A DNA stretch of 64,000 nt from Pseudoduganella lurida. GTDB taxonomy: Bacteria > Pseudomonadota > Gammaproteobacteria > Burkholderiales > Burkholderiaceae_D. The notes beneath the pieces are model-generated. The model worked only from the letters and a program-made list of their open reading frames with translations. It had not been told where the DNA came from and did not search any database. The first letter of the stretch is position 1, and the number at the start of each line of letters is the position of its first letter. Shown here in pieces: positions 27,766 to 35,713 of this stretch. The DNA is taken from contig NZ_VLLB01000001.1 in assembly GCF_007830455.1 (NCBI RefSeq), forward strand, positions 62,001-126,000, written 5' to 3'. The position numbers and the translations under genes were made by a program.

Positions 27766-27792
27766 GAACTCGCTCCCCCGAGAGCGGTCTGA
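27766..27792 (+). promoter_or_regulatory. RpoE/ECF-type promoter of the N-acyl amino acid synthase operon
   Basis: GAACTC (27766-27771), a 16-nt spacer and TCTGA (27788-27792) match the envelope-stress sigma-E pattern GAACTT-N16-TCTGA with one difference. The -10 box lies 30 nt before the ATG at 27823. It faces away from the sigma-54 promoter at 27665. Confidence 0.6.
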
Positions 27793-27822
27793 AGAACATC
27801 ATCAGAACAACAGGGGGCAGAC

Positions 27823-28569
27823 ATGGACAATGAAGAACAGAGCATCGCAACCTTCAAGGCCGCCAGCAAGCTGCGCGACCTGGTGATCCTGGAACCCGAA
27901 TCGGAGACGGCGCACCAGCATCCGATCGACATGCAGACATTCCATATCCGCATGGCAAGCACGGCAGGTGGCCGGGAAGCGGCCAGCCTGCTGCTGCGCA
28001 AGATGTATGGCTGGCGCGGCTATGACGTGGATGCCGATGCGCCGCACGCGCCGAACCGCATCACGCTGTATGCGGAAACGAAGGGCCACACGGTGGGGAC
28101 GATGTCGCTGTGCCTCGACGACCAGGAACTCGGCCTGCCGGCGGACGAGAATTTCCGCGACAAGCTCGACGGCCTGCGCGAGGAGGGCCGCCTGCTGTGC
28201 GAACCGTCGCGCCTGGCGATCGACAAGGACGTGAGCAAGCGCGTGTTCGCCGCGCTGATCCATATCTCCTACATCTACGCGCACAATATCCACTTCTATA
28301 CGGACTATGTCATCGAGGTCAATCCGCGCCACGTGATGTTCTACAAGCGCATGCTGGGCTTTCGGGATTTCGGCGGCGAGCGCCCCTGCACGCGGGTGGG
28401 CGCCCCGGCCGTGCTGCTGCGGCTGAAGCTGGACTACATGGGCGAGCAGATCGACAAGTTCGCCGGCCAGATGGAGGCGGCGCCGGGCGAACGCTCGTTC
28501 TACCCGTACTTCTTCCCGGCACGGGACGAGCCCGGTATCACGACCCGGCTGCTGCAGGGGCGCGACTGA
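27823..28569 (+). CDS. N-acyl amino acid synthase (FeeM-domain, PEP-CTERM-associated)
   Basis: A 248-residue GNAT/autoinducer-synthase-like protein. Family hallmarks are RKMYGWRGY (60-67), the beta-strand pair TLYAETKGHTVGTMSL, GLPADENFRDKLDGLREEGR, the catalytic-type glutamate E127 in LLCEPSRLAI, and DYVIEVNPRHVMFYKRMLGF. Characterised FeeM enzymes join an acyl chain from acyl carrier protein to an amino acid, often tyrosine; long-chain N-acyl amino acid synthase genes have been reported linked to PEP-CTERM/exosortase loci. The protein also fits the PEP-CTERM-associated acyltransferase family TIGR03694. The ATG follows AGGGGG. The next gene begins 1 bp after the stop, so the two form an operon. 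The amino acid used here is unknown. Confidence 0.85.
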   Translation: MDNEEQSIATFKAASKLRDLVILEPESETAHQHPIDMQTFHIRMASTAGGREAASLLLRKMYGWRGYDVDADAPHAPNRITLYAETKGHTVGTMSLCLDDQELGLPADENFRDKLDGLREEGRLLCEPSRLAIDKDVSKRVFAALIHISYIYAHNIHFYTDYVIEVNPRHVMFYKRMLGFRDFGGERPCTRVGAPAVLLRLKLDYMGEQIDKFAGQMEAAPGERSFYPYFFPARDEPGITTRLLQGRD

Positions 28570-28570
28570 G

Positions 28571-30211
28571 ATGGGCGACGTGGCGGCGGCGCTGGCCGAA
28601 TGGCGTGCATTGCTGGGCGAAGAGGGCGTGCGCACGGATGAGGCCACGCTGCGCCGCTTTGCTGCCAGCACTTCTTCCTGGAGCACCCGGCCGCTGGCGA
28701 TCCTGCGGCCGCCGGACACGGCCGGGGTGTCCGGCATCGCCCGCATTGCAACCGGGCGGCGCGTGCCGCTGTATCCCGTGAGCGCCGGGCGCAACTGGGG
28801 CTACGGCGACGCCTGCGCGCTGGCCGATGGCCATGCGATCGTCGACCTGTCGGGAATGAATCGCATCCTCGAGGTGGACGCCGAACTGGCCTATGTGGTG
28901 CTGGAACCGGGCGTCACGCAGCGGCAGCTGTCGCAATACCTGCTGGAAAACGCGCTGCCCTTGTGGATGGACAGCACGGGCGCGGGTCCGGATACCAGCC
29001 TGGTCGGCAATATCCTCGAACGGGGCTTCGGCCATTCCCCGTACGGCAACCGTTTCCAGAACGTGGCGTCGATGGAACTCGTGCTGGCCGATGGCGACGT
29101 GGTGCGCACCGGCTTCGGCCATTACCCGGCGGCGCTGAACCAGCGCGTCTACCCGTATGGCGTCGGGCCTTATGTGGACGGCCTGTTCACGCAGTCGAAC
29201 ATGGGCATAGTGACCAGCCTGGGCCTGTGGCTGATGCCGCAAACGGCGGCGCTCAACCATTTCCTGTGCATGGTCGACGAGCATGCGGACATCGCGCCCG
29301 TCATCGAAGCGCTCAGGCCGCTGCGGCTGGACGGCACGCTGCGCAGCATCCTCCATATCGGCAACGACCTGCGGGTGATTTCCGGCGGCACCACGTATCC
29401 GCGCGAGCTGGCCGGCGGCCGGGTGCCGCTGCCGGACGACGTGCGGCGCCAGCTGCGCGCGGCGGCCGGCGTGGGTGCCTGGACCGTGTCGGGTGCGCTG
29501 TACGGCAGCCGCGACCAGGTCGCCATCGCGCGGCGCGCATTGCGGCGGGCGCTGGCCGGCACGCGCGCCACGATCCAGTTCCTCGACGAGCGCAAGCTCG
29601 ACCTGGCGGCCCGCTTGGCGCGGCTGCTGAAGGGCAGCGGAGCGGGGCGCCGGCTGGCGGCGAAGGTCGCGCTCGGCCGCTCGCTGTTCGAGATGAACCG
29701 CGGGATCCCCAACGGGCGCTTCCTGGCGGGCGCTTACTGGCGCCGGCGCGGCGGGCTGCCGGCGGATTTTCCGGCGGGTGCCAATCCGGCGCTCGACAAC
29801 TGCGGCATGCAATGGGTCTCGCCCGTTCTGCCGATGCGGGGCGCGGACCTGCTGCGTGTGCACGCGCTGGCCGAGCCGATCTTCCGCACCCACGGCTTCG
29901 ACCTGTTCGTCACCTTCAGCATGATCAACGAGCGGGCGCTGGGCGGCGTCCTGACGGTGGCCTACGACCAGGAGGATCCGGACGAAGTGGCGCGTGCGCG
30001 CCGCTGCTACGGCGAAGTTTTCGACACAATGATGAAGGCCGGCTATATCCCGTATCGCGTCGGCCTGCAGTCGATGGCCGACCTGGACGACGGCCAGGAC
30101 AGTTACTGGCGCATGGTGGCGCGCATCAAGGCGGCGCTCGATCCGGCCAACGTGATTGCACCGGGGCGGTATGCCGGCCGCCAGGACAGCGGCACGGCCA
30201 GTCGGGATTGA
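28571..30211 (+). CDS. VAO/p-cresol-methylhydroxylase-type FAD oxidoreductase
   Basis: A 546-residue flavoprotein with the VAO-type FAD-binding fold: PLYPVSAGRNWGYGDACA, IVDLSGMNRILEVD, GNILERGFGHSPYGNRF, MELVLADGDVVRTGFG and YPYGVGPYVDGLFTQSNMGI. These blocks closely follow vanillyl-alcohol oxidase and 4-cresol dehydrogenase, enzymes that oxidise para-alkylphenols. The C-terminal cap ends IKAALDPANVIAPGRY. By eye the histidine that links FAD covalently in VAO is not obvious (Gly-Gly at that place), so FAD may be non-covalent. It is co-transcribed with the N-acyl amino acid synthase; an N-acyl-tyrosine would carry a para-substituted phenol, a plausible but unproven substrate. Confidence 0.85.
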   Translation: MGDVAAALAEWRALLGEEGVRTDEATLRRFAASTSSWSTRPLAILRPPDTAGVSGIARIATGRRVPLYPVSAGRNWGYGDACALADGHAIVDLSGMNRILEVDAELAYVVLEPGVTQRQLSQYLLENALPLWMDSTGAGPDTSLVGNILERGFGHSPYGNRFQNVASMELVLADGDVVRTGFGHYPAALNQRVYPYGVGPYVDGLFTQSNMGIVTSLGLWLMPQTAALNHFLCMVDEHADIAPVIEALRPLRLDGTLRSILHIGNDLRVISGGTTYPRELAGGRVPLPDDVRRQLRAAAGVGAWTVSGALYGSRDQVAIARRALRRALAGTRATIQFLDERKLDLAARLARLLKGSGAGRRLAAKVALGRSLFEMNRGIPNGRFLAGAYWRRRGGLPADFPAGANPALDNCGMQWVSPVLPMRGADLLRVHALAEPIFRTHGFDLFVTFSMINERALGGVLTVAYDQEDPDEVARARRCYGEVFDTMMKAGYIPYRVGLQSMADLDDGQDSYWRMVARIKAALDPANVIAPGRYAGRQDSGTASRD

Positions 30212-30650
30212 GGCGCACCTGCCAGCATTGAGGTGCACCTGCCAGCATTCAGGCGCACCTGCCCGCGAACGGCAGCCCGCCAGGACGACGCGGCGCCTCA
30301 TCCGCCCCACGGGCCTGGCGCCACGGCTGCGCCCGCGGTAGGCGCTCATGACATCCGATGGTCATCTGCCGATGACAGGGCTCACTGGATCCTTGCACTG
30401 AATCTGCTCACCGCTTGTGCTCAGTGAACCGCTCACTGGGTGTGCTCACTGCATCTGCTCACTGCGCCTGCTCACTGCGCCTGCTCTCTGCATCTGCTGA
30501 AACGGTTGCTCCCTGCAGCCGCTAATGAAACTGCTCAGTGCACCGCTCACTGCAGCTGCTCTCTGCATCGGTTACTTCAGCTCCCCCTGCAGCTTCTCAC
30601 TGCACGTCCTCCCTTGCCTCTGGCCATGCGTGCGCGTATTGCATCCCTCG
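30212..30650. repeat. Gene-free 0.44 kb with degenerate 12-13 bp repeats
   Basis: No gene is supported between the flavoprotein gene and prsT, which converge here. From 30212 to about 30270 a 20-bp unit near GGCGCACCTGCCAGCATTGA occurs three times. From about 30380 to 30610 some fifteen imperfect copies of a 12-13 bp unit near CTGCTCACTGCA follow. The copies are too degenerate and too short for a CRISPR array. Confidence 0.7.
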
Positions 30651-32024
30651 CTACATCTGCGCCATGAGCGCCCGGACTTCCGCCTGCCCGCGGTAATCGC
30701 GCAGGGCCAGCAGCTGCTCGCACTGGGCACGCGCGCCCTTGCGGTCGCCGGCCTTGAAAAGGGCCTGCGCCAGGTGCAGCCGGATATCCGCCGCGGCGGG
30801 CGCGCTCTCGACGGCCTTCTTCAGCAGGGGCAGGGCCCGCGCCGCGTCCCCGCGTTCGAGCAGGACGGCCGCCAGCGTATCGGCCACCGCGGGATTCTTC
30901 GGCGCCAGCCGGTGCGCTTTCTCGGCGTGTTCCAGGGCCCGGGCATCCTTCAGCTGCAGCAGCGACCAGGCCAGGTCGTTCAATGCCACGACGTTGTCCG
31001 GCGCAGCCTTGACGATGATGTCATACTGCTGGCTGCTGCCCTTGAAGTCGCCGGCGGCCAGCAGGGCACTGGCGAAGTAGATGCGGGTCGGCTGGTCGCC
31101 GGGGTGCTTGTCCAGCCACTGGCGCATCTGTGCGGCCGCCTCGGCGTGGCGGTCCGCTGCCTCCAGCGCGCGGTGCAGGGCAATCACCATCGGCCCGGAA
31201 GGTGCCAGCTCGAAGCCGCGCTGGTAGCGCTGCAGCGCCTCCTGCGCCTTGTGCTGGGCCATCAGCACATCGCCTTCCAGGCGGAAGCCGAGGGGCGAGT
31301 CGGGCTGCCGGGCCTGGACGGCGCGCGCCAGCGTGGCCGCCTCGGCATGCGCGCCTTTCTCGATCAGCAGGGAATTCTGCAGCACCAGCGCGTCGGCATT
31401 GCCCGGCTCGATCTTGCTGGCCTTGCGCGCGGCCTGCAGGGCATCGTCCAGCCGGTTGCGGATCAGCGAGAGATTGGCGATGCGCAGCTGGATCGCGGCC
31501 GATTGCGGCTGCAGCGCGGCCAGGCGCCCGAAGCTTTCCAGCGCGGCGTCGTGCTGGCCGCTTTCTTCCTGGGCCTGGGCCAGCAGGGCAAGCGCTTCCG
31601 GATTCTCCGTGTCGGAGGCTTGCAGTTTCTGCGCCAGCGTCAGTGCCTTCTGTTTCTCGCCGGCGCGCAGGTAATAGGCCGCCAGCAGCTGGCTGGGCGC
31701 GGTGGCATTGGGATTGTCGCGCGTGGCTTTTTCCAGCCAGCGCATGGCGCCTGCCGTGTCGCCCTGGCGGGTGGCGTGTTTCGCCAGCGCCGTCATCAGC
31801 GCGGCGTTTTTCGGATCGCGGGCCAGCGCCGCTTCGTAACGGCGGCGGGCATCTTCAGGCTTTTTCTCGATCACGTCGAGCTGCGCCAGGTTGTCCAGCG
31901 CGGGCAGGTACAGGGGATCGAGTGCCAGTGCCTTCATGAAGCCGGCGCGGGCGCCATCCACGTCGCTGCGCGCCAGCATCACGCCGCCGCGCAGGTTCTG
32001 CAAGGCGGCATGCACCTGCAACAT
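30651..32024 (-). pseudogene. prsT: prsT, C-terminal half (TPR protein cut by prophage)
   Basis: 457 residues of consecutive TPR repeats (about 12; for example ALALDPLYLPALDNLAQLD, ARKASKIEPGNADALVLQN) matching the PEP-CTERM system TPR protein PrsT (family TIGR02917). Family members are usually near 900 residues with an N-terminal lipoprotein signal; here the first half is absent. The reading frame opens in the middle of a repeat, with a TAA only 9 codons before the first ATG, and the prophage integrase gene ends 88 bp away. The simplest reading is that phage integration cut prsT; the missing half would lie beyond the right end of the prophage. Whether the remnant is translated is unknown. 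Confidence 0.8.
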
Positions 32025-32085
32025 GCAAACATCGCCAATGTAATCAGGGACTTAGAAAGCCCGCTGTATGCATGTCCACCACTGT

Positions 32086-32107
32086 ATATTTGGCAGTTGC
32101 CAAATAT
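32086..32107. repeat. 22-bp perfect palindrome at the prophage edge
   Basis: Arms ATATTTGGCA and TGCCAAATAT flank a central GT, 6 bp downstream of the integrase stop. It could be a hairpin ending integrase transcription (no T-run follows), a binding site, or part of attL. The exact att core cannot be fixed without the right end. Confidence 0.6.
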
Positions 32108-32112
32108 CGGCC

Positions 32113-33294
32113 TCATTCTTCGGCAGCGTCGTTGCCCCACGGCAGCTGCGTGTCCAGTGCTGAAACCTTCGGGATCACGCGCTTGATGTAGATGTTCGTC
32201 GTCTTGCCCGACGTGTGCGCCAGCCGTTTCTGGATCTCGGCATGTTCCTCGCCGCTGGCGGCCGCGTCGGTCGCGCCCAGCGCGCGCAGGTCACGGAACG
32301 TGATCAGCGGCCCGAACTCCCGTCCTTCGGCTTTGGCTTTCTCAACCGCGCGATCGCGCGCCCGCTCCCACATCTCCACGAGGCTGCCCTTCAGGAAGGG
32401 GTGCCCGACGTTCTTGTTCGTCGTCGCCGGGAACAGGTAGCTGCTCACGACCTGGCGCCGCCGCTTCTCCGCGCGCGCTCGCTCGATCACGCGCGCAATC
32501 GCCGGCGTGATGGTAACGTCGACGGCCATGCCACTGGTCAGCTTCGTCTTGCTGGGTATGAAGGCGACATGGCCGCCGACCAGGCCGGCCGGGGATGGGT
32601 GAATCTGCGATTCCTGCAGCGTGCGGATGTCCTGCGCGCGCTGCCAGCACAGGTAAGCCATGTCGACCAGACACACGAACATTGGGCCGTTCGGCGTCTG
32701 CTTCCCGTGGCTACCGACCAGCGCGGCCTCGCGGATCGCAGCGACCTGTTCGTGACCCGCCAACACCGTGCGCGCGCGCGTGCGGTAGCCGGACATGTCC
32801 AGCTGGTCGATCGGGTTGTCCTGGCGCAGGCCCAGGTCGCCGATGATGAAGCGGAACAGCTTGCCAGCGAGCGCTGTCAGTTTCTTCGCCGTGTTCGCCT
32901 TGTCTGCATACTTCGCGCGCAGGAAGTCCGCCCAGTCCTTCGTGGTCACCTGCGTGGCGTGAAACTCGGCGAAGACCTCCGCGATGGTCTCCAAGTAGCT
33001 GCTGTACACGCCGGCCGTCTTCGGCGTGTACTCGCGCAGCATGCGCGACTTGAACTCGCTGCAGCACCAGGGCATTGTGCCTTCCGCGTTCACCGGGTTG
33101 CCGAGGATCGTGGCAAGCGCGGCGAGCATGGCGGCCTCGCCGTCATCGACGGTGCACAGCTTGATCCACTTCTTCGGCCCGGCCTTCTTTTTACGCGGGT
33201 CGATCGTCGGCTCGCTCGGCACGAAGAAGTAGGCGCCGTGGTTCACGTACACGCGGCGCGGGAGGCCGCGGTTGGTCTTTCTCGTTCGGTTCAT
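32113..33294 (-). CDS. int: Tyrosine-type phage integrase
   Basis: A 393-residue site-specific recombinase. It has an N-terminal arm-binding region, a core-binding domain (about 95-165; YSSYLETIAEVFAEFHATQV) and a C-terminal catalytic domain with Arg in CWQRAQDIRTL, Lys in FIPSKTKL, the FRDLRALGATDAA box, His in KRLAHTS and the nucleophilic Tyr in TTNIYIKR. The first His of the usual HxxR is replaced by Arg, as in several phage integrases. The start overlaps the DUF4224 gene by 4 bp. It is oriented toward the left attachment site. Confidence 0.93.
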   Translation of the reverse strand: MNRTRKTNRGLPRRVYVNHGAYFFVPSEPTIDPRKKKAGPKKWIKLCTVDDGEAAMLAALATILGNPVNAEGTMPWCCSEFKSRMLREYTPKTAGVYSSYLETIAEVFAEFHATQVTTKDWADFLRAKYADKANTAKKLTALAGKLFRFIIGDLGLRQDNPIDQLDMSGYRTRARTVLAGHEQVAAIREAALVGSHGKQTPNGPMFVCLVDMAYLCWQRAQDIRTLQESQIHPSPAGLVGGHVAFIPSKTKLTSGMAVDVTITPAIARVIERARAEKRRRQVVSSYLFPATTNKNVGHPFLKGSLVEMWERARDRAVEKAKAEGREFGPLITFRDLRALGATDAAASGEEHAEIQKRLAHTSGKTTNIYIKRVIPKVSALDTQLPWGNDAAEE

Positions 33295-33494
33295 TTCAGG
33301 TTCAGTTTCGGTCGAAGGGCCGGTACGTTGTGCGGCGCGGCCGGCGCCACCAGGTGCATGCGCAGCACGCGCACCGTGTTGTCGCGCATGCGGCGCGCCG
33401 GCACGCCGAGCTTCGCCAGCTCGCGCAGCTGCTCGGCGGGGCGCCGGTAGCGTGTCAGCTCGAACAGCTCAGCATCGGACAGGATTTCAATCAC
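33291..33494 (-). CDS. DUF4224-like small protein (possible excision partner)
   Basis: A 67-residue protein beginning with GTG at 33494 (AAGGA 7 nt upstream): VIEILSDAELFELTRYRRP, then AEQLRELAKLGVPARRMRDN. This fits the DUF4224 family, typically encoded directly upstream of phage integrases. It overlaps the integrase start by 4 bp. A role as excisionase or integrase regulator is inferred from position. Confidence 0.75.
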   Translation of the reverse strand: MIEILSDAELFELTRYRRPAEQLRELAKLGVPARRMRDNTVRVLRMHLVAPAAPHNVPALRPKLNLK

Positions 33495-33641
33495 TGGAAT
33501 TCCTTTCGCGAGTCGATGTGGATTGGCGTGAGTCACGGTGCAACGGAAGGTATCTGCAGTTGGTAAGCTTGTCAGTTATACTAGCGTTGCCGTAAGATAT
33601 GTTTCTCATGAGAGGAATTCGTTTCACAAATAGGAGTGGCG

Positions 33642-33857
33642 ATGGCCAGCGACAGCGATGAAGGTCACGAATTGGCCGCACAGTTGAAAGCTGAGTATGC
33701 AGATCATCGGAAATTTCTGAAGTCGATGGTCGATTCGAAAGAATTTGGACAGGGAGAGATGACGGCGGAAAAAGTGGCCGCGCGTTTCGAAGCGCATGCG
33801 CTTCGTGTAGCGGAACTGGAATTCCGTCTGCAAGCTTTTAAGCAGCATCAAAAGTAA
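33642..33857 (+). CDS. Small charged phage protein, unknown function
   Basis: A 71-residue hydrophilic, probably helical protein (MASDSDEGHELAAQLKAEYA...). The ATG at 33642 has AGGAG 5 nt upstream. It runs rightward inside the otherwise leftward early block and its DNA is less GC-rich, which suggests an independently acquired gene. No family recognised. Confidence 0.55.
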   Translation: MASDSDEGHELAAQLKAEYADHRKFLKSMVDSKEFGQGEMTAEKVAARFEAHALRVAELEFRLQAFKQHQK

Positions 33858-33875
33858 TCCGCAAACGGCGGTGGC

Positions 33876-33992
33876 TTATTCTCCCTTTAGTCTTCTTCCA
33901 CAGTTCCACGTGGATTCCTTCCCTTTTTGGTGCAACTCGGCAGCCAGCCGCACGGGCGGCCACGTCAGCAGGAAGTTGACGGTGGCGCTCAT
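33876..33992 (-). CDS. Tiny phage ORF coupled to the ASCH gene
   Basis: A possible 38-residue protein, MSATVNFLLTWPPVRLAAEL and a basic tail. Its ATG overlaps the stop of the preceding ASCH gene (ATGA), which is the main support. No family recognised; it may not be translated. Confidence 0.4.
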   Translation of the reverse strand: MSATVNFLLTWPPVRLAAELHQKGKESTWNCGRRLKGE

Positions 33993-34570
33993 GGCTGGAT
34001 CCGCCGAAACTCCAGCGCCCACACCCACGGGTTCGCCGCCCAGCTGCCGGCGCCGTTGATGTTCTCCCATAGCTCGGCGTACCACTGACGTGGATCAGCG
34101 CCCTGTGCCATGTTCGGGAATGGGCAACCCTCATCCATAGCATCGCCACGGCTGGTGTCCTGCAGCCGCTCCACACGCACGCTGACGATCTCCAGCAGGA
34201 TGCGGCTGGCGGCGCGCGGCATGTGGATGCTCGGCTTCCAGGTGATGCCGTCGTGCTCGTGGCCAGGGTCGGCTCGGTAACACACGTGCGCGATGATGCC
34301 CGGGTGGTCCGGGTTGAAGCCCCACGTCTCGCGGACCCACAGGCGATCGCCCGGCTGGCCGTAGGGGCACGCGAACGGATATTCCATATTGTCGACGTTA
34401 GCGCTTTCGCCATCCTCGCTGCGATACGGCCACCAGCCATCGCCGTGGTCGAGTAGCACGAAGGCGTCGTCGCGCGGGTGCGGCTTCACCACACGCCGCG
34501 TCTGCGTCTTCGTGCCGTCCAGCAGCGCGCGCACCATCGGCGCCGAGAAGAGAATGCCGCGTTCAGTCAC
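33989..34570 (-). CDS. ASCH-domain phage protein
   Basis: A 193-residue protein opening TERGILFSAPMVRALLDGTK followed by TQTRRVVKP, the hallmark of phage ASCH-domain (PUA-like fold) proteins; later GDRLWVRETWGF. Such proteins are thought to bind RNA or modified nucleotides, but the role in phages is unknown. The GTG at 34570 is preferred because GGAGG lies 5 nt upstream; an ATG at 34585 is possible. The start overlaps the end of the preceding gene. Confidence 0.8.
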   Translation of the reverse strand: MTERGILFSAPMVRALLDGTKTQTRRVVKPHPRDDAFVLLDHGDGWWPYRSEDGESANVDNMEYPFACPYGQPGDRLWVRETWGFNPDHPGIIAHVCYRADPGHEHDGITWKPSIHMPRAASRILLEIVSVRVERLQDTSRGDAMDEGCPFPNMAQGADPRQWYAELWENINGAGSWAANPWVWALEFRRIQP

Positions 34571-34964
34571 AATGGCCTCCTTCACTGTCCACGGCGCCGT
34601 CCGGCACGGGCGTCGGCGGCGCGTGGTTCACCCGCGTCACCACATATTCCTCGATCGTTTTCCCTGGCCACTGCGCGGGATCCGGCTGATTCGTGTAAAA
34701 CGCGGAAGTCCAGCCTGATGGATTTTTCACGAGCCACAGACGCGGCGGGGCGCCCGCCATGGCAGCGAGGATGGCTACATCCTTCGCGTCGTCGGCCTGC
34801 AGGTCAAGCAGCCGCGCCAGCGCCGTGACGTCGCCGGCCAGCACGGCATGGTCCGGAGTGGCGCCGCGCAGCGCGACGGCTGCAGCGCCGGATGCGCGCA
34901 GCAGCTCGGCCACGGCGTCGAGCACGATGCCTTTCAGAGTTTCCAGTTGGTTGCTATGGTCCAT
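34563..34964 (-). CDS. Phage hypothetical protein
   Basis: A 133-residue protein (MDHSNQLETLKGIVLDAVAE...). Its first half is helical and alanine-rich, its second half carries WLVKNPSGWTSAFYTNQPD. It overlaps the ASCH gene start by 8 bp and is in the leftward early operon. An RBS (AAGGAT) lies before the ATG. Function unknown. Confidence 0.7.
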   Translation of the reverse strand: MDHSNQLETLKGIVLDAVAELLRASGAAAVALRGATPDHAVLAGDVTALARLLDLQADDAKDVAILAAMAGAPPRLWLVKNPSGWTSAFYTNQPDPAQWPGKTIEEYVVTRVNHAPPTPVPDGAVDSEGGHCD

Positions 34965-35027
34965 GGTTATCCTTTAGTCGGTCATTAGGGTGTGTTACGA
35001 TTTCAGGTCGATAGGGGTCGACCTGCC

Positions 35028-35702
35028 ATGCTAAAAAAATTCAAGGATGCGTTTAAACCTGAGGCACGTTGGTTGATCATCTGCGTCATAAGTCTCACCA
35101 TGCTCGCGGCCTTTCCGATAATCGCGCAAAGGCTTGGTGAAAAACTGTACGAACCTGTCGCTACTCTTTGGGGTAGCGCTCTGGGAGCATTAGCAGGCGT
35201 AGCAGGCGCGTTTTGGATCGCAGACCGGCAGACATCAGTTCAACGCAGGGGAGCGGCGCGGCTTGTCCGTGAAATGTTTTTCCCTGTTACGCATGCCATT
35301 AGTGAAGTAGTTGGTGTACTCGGCCGACCTGAACGACCCAACTGCTATGACGGCGATGACGAGCCGCAGATATTCGAGCCAGAAAAATGGCGGGAAGTCG
35401 CGGACCAAGCCGGCTTTGTTGTCGCGCGTTACACCGTATTCAGAGGACGCATTCACCGATATGAGGCAGGTTTAAGCCTGCTATCGGCTAATGCCCTAAC
35501 AGCAGCTTTCGAACTGGAAACTCAACTCGAAGATGCTATCAATGGCTCCATCAGCCGCTTGCTAATCGTTCCTCACGAATACTCGCGTGGTGAGCACGTT
35601 CCTATTGCTAAATCTCCTAGTTGGAGTGTGCGTTTTATCCTTTCTAAAATTGAACGTGATATTCAGCTTCTGATGGCAAAACTTGAGGCTGAAGCGATGT
35701 GA
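35028..35702 (+). CDS. Membrane protein of unknown function (likely moron)
   Basis: A 224-residue protein with two N-terminal membrane segments (WLIICVISLTMLAAFPIIAQ and LWGSALGALAGVAGAFWIA) and a helical cytoplasmic part. It is transcribed against the surrounding leftward operon and its DNA has clearly lower GC than its neighbours, both signs of a moron. A GTG at 34992 is an alternative start. It may serve the lysogen, for example in superinfection exclusion, but nothing in the sequence proves this. Confidence 0.7.
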   Translation: MLKKFKDAFKPEARWLIICVISLTMLAAFPIIAQRLGEKLYEPVATLWGSALGALAGVAGAFWIADRQTSVQRRGAARLVREMFFPVTHAISEVVGVLGRPERPNCYDGDDEPQIFEPEKWREVADQAGFVVARYTVFRGRIHRYEAGLSLLSANALTAAFELETQLEDAINGSISRLLIVPHEYSRGEHVPIAKSPSWSVRFILSKIERDIQLLMAKLEAEAM

Positions 35703-35713
35703 GCTGTCGTGTA

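Noticed and set aside
30380..30610. Possible CRISPR array
   Set aside because: Units are 12-13 bp, degenerate and contiguous with no unique spacers; no cas operon is nearby.
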